From the NCBI GenBank assembly GCA_028753945.1, contig JAPNXP010000012.1, positions 1,178,001 through 1,242,000 of the forward strand: a DNA stretch of 64,000 nt, in the 5' to 3' direction. The translations under genes and the position numbers were made by a program. The notes under the pieces were generated by a model that was given only the letters and a program-made list of their open reading frames with translations, was not told the origin of the DNA and did not search any database. Origin of the DNA: Hexactinellida sp. DTS-2022 (Eukaryota; Porifera; Hexactinellida). How positions within the stretch are numbered: the first letter of the stretch is position 1; each line of letters opens with the position of its first letter. This document shows, piece by piece, positions 11,494-20,732 of the stretch.

Positions 11494-12064
11494 TCAATAG
11501 TAAATTACGTATTACTTATTAGAAGTATTTTAGACCACAATAGAACTCGAATAGGACTGTTATAGCTAATATTAGAGATATATATAGCCAATATTATATT
11601 ATTATATAATCAAATCTTTATTGATATATTTAAATAACAATTCCATGCCTGCTGAAATATATGGTAATGATACTTTACTTCTCTCCCCATTCTTGCAAGC
11701 TTGTTATTCTTTGCCCTAAATAAGTGAAACAAACTACAGTAATAATAAATTCCCATTATGCAAATTTATCGACCGAAAGATAATTCAATGAATTACCAAA
11801 TAAGATACAACCCCCTATGTAAATTGGTATATTCTGATCATAGTCTTGTTCGTAATTTCATTAATTAATATTAATTAAGCAGGTAAAAACTCTTTCCCAA
11901 TAAGCAACTTAACCGTATGTACTATTTGTTTATATTTTAATACAATCTCTAATAATTAAAAAACAAATTATTTCTACATTCTTATTTGCAGCTGATTTTA
12001 AATATTCTCTACTCTCTAGTGACTTAAGTACTTTTAATTTACAATTTTGTAATTCTACATTTCT
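11494..12064. other. No gene seen (between convergent genes of element A)
   Basis: AT-rich spacer. In elements B and C this position would hold the KDZ catalytic exons, but I find no match to them here. Confidence 0.55.
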
Positions 12065-13574
12065 CTACCTTAGAAAACTATAAAGAAGGTTTCTAGATAC
12101 CGTCATCAGCTCACTGTAATCAATAAGGAGAGCATAGTGGACAAAATATTTGTTATTCAAATTTATCAATAACGATTCTTGGCCATCGAATATAGCTTTG
12201 CACTGACAGCTACCAGCACAGGCAGAACTATATACTAAATTGAAGAATGAATAACAATAATAATAATATTGATTATATATACCGTATTTGCTCGAGTAGT
12301 AGTCTCCCCCACACGAATAATCGCGCATTCTTCAAATAGCATTAGTAGCTCTACTCAAATTATAGCCCTTTGCTTTGAAGACAGCTAAAGTTAATAAATC
12401 TCCTACCACGAATAATCGCCTCCCCCGAATATAAACAATAAACTAAAAATTAATAAGCTCTCGGGCTACTATTCGAGTAAATACAGTACTCATCAATTAA
12501 CTGAGGAAACTTGAAGATAAATAAACAAAAACGTGTTTAATGAAGAACTACTTAAGTACCTTTGTGATCCTTGAATTTGACAATATCATTAACGAGATAT
12601 ACATATATTAATCCCTGTATGTTCCAATTTTAAATTAGATTCTGGGTATCCAAAACCATAGGGACATACTTGAGACAAATTTTCGGGATATAAATTTTCT
12701 GAAAGCACAATTCCATTTAATAGTTGGCGTCTATAAACTGTCGAAAGAGTATGGTTTAACTGGAATGGAATCGGAACATTCGAAATACATTCAGGTTTAA
12801 CTCGAAATTTAAACTTCTTTGATGACTTCGGTATAAAGTCCTCAGGAAGTTTCTGGAAAATAGATTTACATTTGCAAACCCTTTCGCATGATTCACAATA
12901 CCTTTTATTCTCCTGATGGCGATAGGTGTGAATTGCAAATGCATCATCAAATAGTATTATATAGGCATTGTCTAAAATATAAAATGGTTTATTTTGAATG
13001 TACACAGCTTTAACAATTTCCAGAGTTATATAAGGGAGGCATTGTTCATAAGCTGCACAATGAATGCAATCTACAGACCTGCATCGATCACAATTCCCAT
13101 TCGTTAATATCACAAGGCTCTTTGTGAGGGATATAGCACCTAAATGAGTGAATGTAAGTATAACAATGTAGCTTATCAGTCTCATTACATCACACAAAAG
13201 AGCAAATCAGTAATAATATATAACTCACCTTGAGAGCATTTATAATCTGGAAATAGTGTCAGTTCGGAAACTGAGAGATTCCAAAAATCAGCACTTTTGA
13301 GAAGAAGACGTATATATTTATCAATAATTGGGATTTGGATGGTTGTAAGGTCATGTTCAAAATGAAAATGATGTATCTCACAAAGTTCGGTTGGCGGAAG
13401 TAGCTCGGTTGCATGTTTTTCTATTGGGTTGTGGAAATCGAGTGTACAGGTATCATGAACAGAAGTGTTTACTGATTGAAATTGTAGGTAGAATGTATTT
13501 TCCGAATTATTAAGTTTACATTTCTTTTGAAGAGGATGAACTTCTAGGAAATTTCCAGACATATTTGAAAGCAA
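12065..13574 (-). pseudogene. N-terminal half of a KDZ-type transposase gene (element A)
   Basis: Three exons on the minus strand match the first three exons of the KDZ genes in elements B and C. Exon 1 (13574 to about 13230, donor AAG/GTGAGT) encodes the divergent N-terminus. Exon 2 (13139 to about 12560) carries a cysteine cluster with CDRCRSVDCIHCAAYEQC and CESCERVCKC, then YPENLSQVCPYGF. Exon 3 (about 12230-12065) encodes CQCKAIFDGQESLL...YSELMTVSR. The end of exon 2 is shifted by one base relative to the paralogues, giving an early stop. Nothing resembling the catalytic exons follows. The cysteine clusters are the region typically found before KDZ catalytic cores. It may be a relic or a shortened DNA-binding product. 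Confidence 0.7.
12282..12486. mobile_element. Tc1/mariner-like MITE with TA duplication
   Basis: Ends CCGTATTTGCTCGAGTAGTAG and CTACTATTCGAGTAAATACAG form an inverted repeat of about 21 bp with three mismatches, flanked by TA on both sides. It lies in the intron between exons 2 and 3 of the KDZ-type gene of element A, so it arrived after that gene formed. Confidence 0.8.
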
Positions 13575-13712
13575 TTTAAATATTTTGGTTTATATACAAA
13601 TTAATTAAATCGATGAAAGCCTATTTCAGTAAGTCGACCAAGAATTAAATAGATGTGCGTATTCTTGTGTACAAAGCATGTACGCATGTAGTGGATATCC
13701 ATTGAACATTTA

Positions 13713-13750
13713 GGCGCATGCGCGTCGTACCTTAGGCGCATGCGCCTCGT
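13713..13750. repeat. Right subterminal palindromes of element A
   Basis: Two inward-facing copies of the GGCGCATGCG palindrome spaced 22 bp apart, next to the terminus CGATTTTAATA. They mirror the four copies at the left end. Confidence 0.85.
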
Positions 13751-13786
13751 CGATTTTAATACCTCCAAATATAGCCTTTCTAAACG

Positions 13787-14005
13787 TGAGTAGATCTGTG
13801 AATTTACTGAAAAGTTGAGTAGATTTGGAATTTATTGAAAAAACTTGAGCAGAATTGGAATTATATTTAAAAACTTGAGTAGAATTGGAATTATTTCGAA
13901 AAACTTGAGTAGATTCGGAAAGATCTAGTTTTATAATTGAGTGTCAGTAAAAAGTTGAGTATATTTGGAAATTTTGAAAAAAGTTGAGTATTTTTGGAAT
14001 TTTCC
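13787..14005. repeat. Degenerate tandem array of a 25-30 bp TTGAGTAGATTTGGAATT motif
   Basis: About seven imperfect copies of AAAACTTGAGTAGAATTGGAATTAT. The same motif appears around 16200-16300, and in inverted form near 6670-6720 (CCAAATATACTCAAC). All three places flank copies of the H3 repeat, so the array probably belongs to that element. Confidence 0.65.
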
Positions 14006-14602
14006 CTATATTTATGTGTCCTACATAAACTATTTATAGTGACTATCTAGTATAGTAGCATAGTGCATGCATCTGAAAAACTGATTAGTTAAATAGTTCA
14101 TATATCCTGCTTTTTAAAATTAAACCATTAAACCATAAATCATATTGCAAGGATCCAACACATTGAGTTAATCTACCACTCTGAAGTTAGTTTACGATTC
14201 CCAAACAATATGGTTCTTGTATAACGAATATTCAAGGGACCAAGAATTTTTAACATTGACAGATACTTTATAATAAAGTAATAATATACAAACTCTATGT
14301 AGTATGTTATTTGATACCAACGGCTTTTACAAGGAGTTTTCAATGTTAAGCAGACGAACATTTGTTCACGCTTAACAGACTATGAAGACGAAGAGAAATT
14401 AAACCTTTTCTTGACACTAAGAACAAAATAAAAATCACTAGGAATAAGTTTAAACTAGAAATTATAAAATATATTATTTCCAAATATAAACTCTTGTATT
14501 GTTGAACTATGTGTTTCCTTATATGTAGACGATCTATGTCTAGACGGTCCATAAAATCATATACAAACTTATCTAAATATGTATAGACCCTTGCTATGGG
14601 TA

Positions 14603-15523
14603 TGTCACGAAATATTCCGGCCGGGGTAAATTTGGTCCGGGTTGATTCTTAATATTATTTTAGAAAATAGACAGTTAATTGAATTTACTAAGAATTATTT
14701 GAAAATCTACTATAGTACGCATTTAGCAGGGGTCTTCATACAATGGTTCGCGAGTTGAACGTGGCTCACAAGTATGTTGTGTGTGACTCCATTAACTTGT
14801 ATATATTCTTGTTATGAGTATATAATAGACTAATAGTCAGTGCAGTGCCTCTCAACTTATTTACTAAGCGATGATTGATGTCTGTCTGTTTGTCTGTTTG
14901 TAGCACAGGCTCGAGCTCCAGGGGTGGTGAATCTGCTGTTAACAGCTAAGAATTCGTCCCCAATTGGCATTAACCTTAACAGCTTCGATTTTCCTTTGCT
15001 GTTAACAGCCAGTGGCTGTTAACAGCTTGGCTGTTTCCATTCCTGGGCATAGCACGTTCGGTATGAACCAGTGACTGTAGAAAGTCGAGACTGGTACCAA
15101 AATTGTGCAATGTCCTGAAAAACAGCATACTCCGCTTAAAAGATCCACCGAACGAAAAAAATAATGATAAACTAGACAACTCTTTCCGTCAATTTTCTAA
15201 CGGAACACATTACATTCTGTCTATTTTCTGTTATACAATGCATATTCGAAGAATATATATTATCTTTTCAGTAGGGTTGAATTGGGGCAATCAAATGCAA
15301 GATATCTTAACAATCTAAAAAATATTAAAAATCAACCCGGACCAAATATTTCTGATATATTTGGTCCGGCCGGACCGAAAAATAGCCCGGACCAAAAACA
15401 TCTGAATTATTTAGTCCGGCCGGACATTTTGCAAACCCGGACCAAAAATGTCTGAAATATTCGGTCCGGGAAATTTTATGTCCGGCCGGACCAAATTTAC
15501 CCCGGATCGAATATTTCGTGACA
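14603..15523. mobile_element. TGTCACGAAATATTC element rich in GGTCCGGCCGGACC palindromes
   Basis: Ends are TGTCACGAAATATTCCGG on the left and the inverse (GAATATTTCGTGACA) on the right. The right arm has six TCCGG-based palindromes separated by AAAAATGTCTGAAATATT-like spacers; the left arm is much shorter. Inside is a cluster of GCTGTTAACAGC palindromes (14930-15030). The same right arm is at about 33430-33631, and a diverged relative at 54536-55132. I see no transposase, and the superfamily is not clear to me. Confidence 0.65.
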
Positions 15524-15540
15524 GTACAAACAAGTTCAAT

Positions 15541-16190
15541 ATCTAATAAAAATATTCACATCTTCCATCACAAAAGGTGTCAAACCTTTTGTCAATTAAA
15601 TTCAAGGGTTTTCCAGTATGGATTAGCAGCTAGCATTCAAATAGTATAATTGAATGCTTTAGTGTCTGTCAAATTTTAAGTGTGCATTATAGAATACTGA
15701 GACAGTAATCAAATTGGTCGAGAGGAAGTTCAGGCATCTAATCAGTTATTTGTGTTCTGTCTGTCTAGCCATACATTTCTAACATTCCATTGTGTTATTT
15801 GATATCCGATTGTTATCAATCAATACAATAACTTCTCCACATCCCAAAGTTAGGGGTCTACTGGTACAGTTTCTTAGTGATATTTAAATTTTATATTTGG
15901 AGTTGGTATATTATTATACACGGACAAGCTTTAATATCTAGAAAATTATCCGTTAAAATTAGCATAAATATCCAAATTATTTACTCAATATGAACCTGTA
16001 GCTAGGACCCACGGATATAAATAGACAGCTAGGGGCCACTCATCAAGAACGACATTTAATTTGAAAATCAACATACTTTAAATACAAGCGAGGGCCGCAG
16101 GCCCGATTACAGGTTGTATGGACGCGCGTAGAACAGACGAGCAGCTTGTACTGATAAATATTTGTGGTTGGAGCACCATACTAGTTTCAA
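15541..16190 (+). mobile_element. H3 repeat, inverted copy
   Basis: About 640 bp matching 6720-7360 in opposite orientation, from 'atattcacatcttccatcac' to 'tggttggagcacc', with many small differences. Non-coding. Confidence 0.7.
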
Positions 16191-16314
16191 TAATCCAATA
16201 AAACTTGAGTATATTTGGAAAAACTTGAGTATAGTTACAAATTAGTTGTGTTGAGTATATTTGGAATTTTTTTTTAAAAAGTTGAGTATTTTAGGATTTT
16301 CCCTTTAATTAATA

Positions 16315-17867
16315 CGAGCCCTTCGGTCTCGGTCGCTTTGCGACAGATCGGTGCTACGCACCTCAAGTTAACGGCCGCTGAGCGGCCTTACTCCTCACAT
16401 TTTCTACCATGGAAATGGTAGATAGCTATCTAATTTTCATAAATTTGTTTACCTATTTGTGTAAACAACAACAACAACAACAAATACTCATATTAGAATT
16501 TTATAAATGCGAAATTCGTGTTCAGCACACTTGTTTACTTATAATACCTATTGAAAGTTAACTTCTAGGTTGATTTTGAATTTTCATTAAATTGTTTAGC
16601 TATTTTGAGTAAACAACAACAACAACAACAAATATTCATATTAGAAAATTTTATCGCTAAATTCGTGTTCAGCATACTTGTTTACCTATAATACCCGTTG
16701 AAAACTAACTTCTAGGTTGATTCTGAATTTTCATTAATTTGTTTACCTATTTTGTGTAAACAACAACAACAAATATTCATATTAGAAAATTTTAACCGCG
16801 AAAATCGTGTTCAGCATACTTGTTTACCTATAATACTCGTTGAAAGCTAACTTCTAGGTTGATTTTGAATTTTCATTAATTTGTTTACCTATTTTGTGTA
16901 ACAACAACAACAAATATTCATATTAGAAAATTTTAACCGCGAAAATCGTGTTCAGCATACTTGTTTACCTATAATACCCTTTGGAAGCTAACTTCTAGGT
17001 TGATTTTGAATTTTCATTAATTTGTTTACCTATTTTGTGTAAACAACAACAACAAATATTAATATGAGAAATTATAAACGCGAAATTCGTGTTCAGCATA
17101 ATTGTTTACCTTAATAACATTTGTTTACCTATTATAACATTTGAAAGTTAGTTTATATCCCAATATTAATTGCGGTTTCTAGTCCCCCATCACTTTAATA
17201 CAATCCGGACAAACACACACACAAACACACAAACACACAAACACACAAACACACAAACACACAACAATCGAGATTTAATAATACGAGCCCTTCGGTCTCG
17301 GTCGCTTTGCGACTGATCACTCTCTCACAAAAGTCGCTTCGCGACTTTTTTTCGTTCGTGTTAGGCACTACGCGATACAATTAACGGCCGCTTCGCGGCC
17401 TTTCCCTCCCCAAAGCAATCACATTAATAATGAGTTTTATTAGCTCAATAAATTTCAGTTACACGATAAGAAAGCTCGAATCAAAATAATACTAAAAGAA
17501 AACAGGCAATAGAATAGACAAATAATTGATTGGTTAAATGAATTTATTTTCAATCAATCAAATTGGAGCCTCAGAAAATATTTCTATCATGCACAATCTA
17601 TTTATACTAATTGATGAAATCTGCTAATCCATACTAACAAACCCTCGAATTTAATTGGCTAACATATTTTGTCACCTTCAAATGTGAATATTTCTCTTCA
17701 AAAACCAATAGATCGTTGTCGCAAGTACAAAATTACCCCTGTATACAAATTTTCAGCTTTCTGGGACTCGTAGTCTTTCCAATTAATTCTGGACAAACAA
17801 ACAAACAAACAAACAAACAAACAAACAAACAAACAGACAACAATTTCGCTTTTAATATATAGATAGA
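16315..17867 (-). mobile_element. H1 copy 2, split by an H2 insertion
   Basis: Comb, about five satellite units and an ACAC microsatellite lead to TTTAATA at 17283, where another element intervenes. The last bases of the H1 end (TAGA) lie after it. The loop of the GGCCGC hairpin is TGA here. The interruption gives a second natural empty-site comparison. Confidence 0.8.
17284..17863 (-). mobile_element. Helitron-like element H2, copy 1
   Basis: On the minus strand it starts TCTATATATTAAAAGCGAAATTG with a TTTG microsatellite and ends in a comb related to that of H1 (AAGTCGCTTCGCGACTT, GGCCGCTTCGCGGCC, then GTCGC/GCGAC and CGAG...CTCG). The internal sequence differs from H1 and lacks the 143-bp satellite. 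It sits inside the 5' terminus of H1 copy 2; removing it rejoins AATAATA with TAGATA, the H1 consensus, with no duplicated bases. Confidence 0.8.
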
Positions 17868-18170
17868 TATAACTAGATAGCAATATTATCTCTAGTTATA
17901 GTTCTCCGACCTGCACCCCGATCCTCTCCTCCCTGAAATAATAGTTAATATAATGTCTGATTGTTGTTTATGAATATTATGAATAGGATAAATATGTTAG
18001 TAATTATTGCCAAGTATAATATCCGCTAGCAACACCACATGACAATCTAACTAGCGAATAAGGTACATTATACTATTTATTGTTTCCTTCGACCCGATTA
18101 AGGGTTGATTTTGCTTACATAGTTTGGGGCGTCTAATGCCATCATACGTGTACCATTGTTCGCCTATCAG

Positions 18171-19424
18171 CAGATAACTAAAAAATGACCTTCACCAGTA
18201 GCAGAATATACTGAATAACCTAGAAGTGAGAACTCCACTATTTTGTTTTCGTGCTGGAGTTGAATTGTTCTGGAGATCTCGGCTTTATCCAGTTTAAGAT
18301 GGTTCAATTCCATTATAAACAATATTGGAACTTTGCTGAAGTTCTGGGCAAGAATTTCCATTTCCGATTCTTCTCGACATTTTCAACATTTCTGAATATT
18401 TTATTCAATTTGATAGTCAAGTGTATTCTGACTATTGTTAACAAAACTGTTGATGGTTGTAAGGTTCAAGGATTTCCGAGTATTAGAGCAACAATACCAA
18501 CACTGTATGTCAAGTTGGTAAGACCCATAACCCAAGAGTGAGTTAATGTGATGAACAAATGGTTGTTCGCTACCATAGAAATTAAAACAAGTGTCCTTTT
18601 CTTTATTTAGATTAAGTCTTTCTGCGATCCAGCACTTAGTTGAATTAAAATCTTTAGATTCTATTAGGTCCAAAAACTTGATTGTTTCTGCGTTTAAATG
18701 TATATCATTCTTAGCGATAGCATCCTTGACTTTAGTTATATTTATGCTGATCATGGTTATTAGATTGTCAACCGTACACGTGTTCTCAAGGGAAAATTTA
18801 TTCTTCCTTCCGCCCCAGTTGACGCAGAGAGTCTCTAGATTAGTATTTTCACAATTTATGGACCCCGTTTCTTTCCCTTGTAGTAATAAATAACTACGTG
18901 GTATAATACTTTTGTGACATACTCAATCGCTTTATGATCCCAGAATGTTGCTTTAGCTCGATCTTCATCTGTAAAGAGGTAAAAAGGAACATCTACTTCC
19001 TTTGCTTCTTTATACCACGAGATTAGCATTTCGCTAATATCCACATTGAGATGTGATAGGTGGTCAGGTAAAATTCTGGCATTAGGGAAGGTTAAACTTT
19101 TCCATTACGAAAATTCACGAAGCGGTAAGTTAATTTGCTCCATCAATATTGGTTGCATTTTTGAGAGACAACTTCCAGTAGAAAAGCTGTCTATAATTTC
19201 TTCTTTCATCCCAATTAAACTAATTAACACATTATCTGCTGAGAATATCGTAGTGTCCATAGCCTCCACTTCTTGCAAATCAATCTCAGGCATATTATAG
19301 TCATTAATTGGGCTTTCATCAGCACAGTTACGCTTAAGTGTTACCTCATTAGTGGTTAAAGTTTCTGTTGGAGAATTATCAGCAATCGTTGCAGTGTGCG
19401 TCTTCCTAATCTTAACCTAGAAAT
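18171..19424 (-). pseudogene. C-terminal part of the Ginger-like gene: linker and cysteine-protease domain
   Basis: Minus-strand coding continues from the integrase exon across an intron that holds an H1 element (acceptor near 19420). A linker rich in acidic and Thr residues leads to a frame change near 18900. A domain then begins WGGRKNKFSLENTCTVDNL (about 18815-18760) and ends GEGHFLVIC (about 18190-18170). The TCxxDNL start and terminal GxHF box resemble the Cys and His boxes of ubiquitin/SUMO-protease-like domains seen in transposon proteins. I infer a modifier protease, but the family is unconfirmed. The frame is continuous from 18830 to 18167. Confidence 0.55.
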
Positions 19425-19433
19425 AATAATATT

Positions 19434-19760
19434 TAAATTATTAAAACTCGATTGTTGTGTTTGTGTTTGTGTTTGTTTGTTTGTTTGTTTGTTTGTTTGT
19501 TTGTTTGTTTAAAACCGCATAGAGCAAACTTTCAAATGTTATAATAGATGTTATAATAAAACAAGTACTGATTTCGAAATTCTCATTTATAAATTTCTAA
19601 TATGAATAATAATAATTGTTGTTTACAAGAATAGGTTAATGAAAATTCAAAATCAACCTTGAAGTTAGCTTTCAACGGGTTTTTAGGAAAACAAGTTAAA
19701 ACTATGGAAAATGGTAGAAAAGCCCCAATACGTCGCAAAGCGACCGAGACCGAAGGGCTC
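19434..19760 (+). mobile_element. H1 copy 3 (short)
   Basis: Plus-strand orientation: CTCGATTGTTGTG microsatellite leader, roughly one satellite unit, a degraded comb and a terminal CGAGACCGAAGGGCTC. The GGCCGC and GGTGC hairpins are deleted. It lies in an intron of the Ginger-like gene. Confidence 0.75.
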
Positions 19761-19799
19761 ATATATGTACATATATGTATCTATAAATATCAAAGATAT

Positions 19800-20545
19800 T
19801 GAAGTTGAGCAGAAATAAAATAAACTTACTTGTGAATGCTTGAAGCGCAGATACTTTCTATCTTTCTCCACTACGATTGTATGCTGGTTCACTTTCTTGA
19901 TAGAAAATGGGCCTAGCCAGCGGGTTTCTAGTTGACATTTCTTTCTTCTGTTATATAATACGAGTACTTGATCTTCGATTTGAAATTTTGAGCGTGAAAT
20001 TGGGTCTAACCTTTTATCAAATTGCTTTTTCATTTTGATCTTAGATTTTAGGAGGTTTTTGCTAGCATCTTCATTTACGTTTTCTTTAATCTCTTTGAGT
20101 TTGTCAGTAAATTCCAATAGTTTTGCATCATCACCCCATTGGTCATCTGTTTCGTATTCCTCACAATGTATCACTTCTTTTTCAAATATATCGGCCACCT
20201 CAGTGGGTAAACGTGCATTTCTGCAACCATGCATGAGTTCGAAGGCTGAATGTCCCGTTGACTGAATACGGGGCCGTATGTTGAGTGAAAAGGTTTTAAG
20301 TTCTAAGTTTTCGACCCACCGATCTTGGTGTCCTGATAATGATTTATTAGGTAACTTTTAATCGCTTTGTGATAGGATCCAGTTAGTCCATTTGTTTGAG
20401 GGCTGTAAGGAGCTGTAAATATCAAATGACAATTGTATTCTTTTTGCAAATATTCCATAAGTTTGCTCCTAAATTCACCCCCGTTGTCACTTATTATTTG
20501 CACCCTTGGAACAATATATAGAAAATATATCTTGGAAACTTCATT
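19800..20545 (-). pseudogene. Ginger-like integrase, catalytic C-terminal half plus GPY/F domain
   Basis: Minus-strand frame carrying the second catalytic Asp (IISDNGGEF) and the PQTNG block of the retroviral-type integrase fold. A basic linker and a GPY/F module (ETRWLGPFSIKK) follow, then a splice donor near 19830. The Glu normally found after PQTNGL is Gly here (NGLTGSYHK). This single codon change would abolish strand transfer. The first half of the domain lies beyond element C at 26359-26791. GPY/F plus integrase fits Ginger DNA transposons or a Gypsy-type integrase. No reverse transcriptase or LTR is visible, so I favour Ginger. Confidence 0.7.
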
Positions 20546-20575
20546 GGTGGTTTCATATATTAAATTCGTCAATTC

Positions 20576-20627
20576 GCATGCGAAAGTTCGTTCATTCGCA
20601 TGCAAGAATGCGTTCATTCGCATGCGA
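20576..20627. repeat. Left subterminal palindrome array of element C
   Basis: Three copies of ATTCGCATGCGAA-type palindromes at 22-bp spacing; the middle copy is GCATGCAAG. The right end (26212-26330) has six copies. Confidence 0.85.
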
Positions 20628-20732
20628 GAATGAGTTCATTAATATGCCACCTATTATCTTGGATCGATTTTGCTTCGACATTATAATCTTTTCCGAAATG
20701 CTGGTATATTCATAGCTAGAAGTTTTATTTGA

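Larger units (their letters stand above)
7536..13765. mobile_element. Element A: hybrid MULE / KDZ-type transposon, 6.2 kb
   Basis: The left end is CATATATTAAAATCG and the right end, read inward, is GAGGTATTAAAATCG. Both are followed by GGCGCATGCGCC palindromes. The element is bounded by the 8-bp direct repeat CAAATATA (7528-7535 and 13766-13773). It holds a rightward MULE transposase relic with SWIM finger, Ulp1-like protease and PHD finger, convergent with a leftward gene that is the first half of a KDZ-type transposase gene. The catalytic KDZ exons are absent and the MULE part is frameshifted, so it probably cannot move itself. Confidence 0.8.

Noticed and set aside
17195-17380. Open frame rich in Cys and Val
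   Set aside because: It is a translation of the ACAC microsatellite and hairpin comb of H1/H2.
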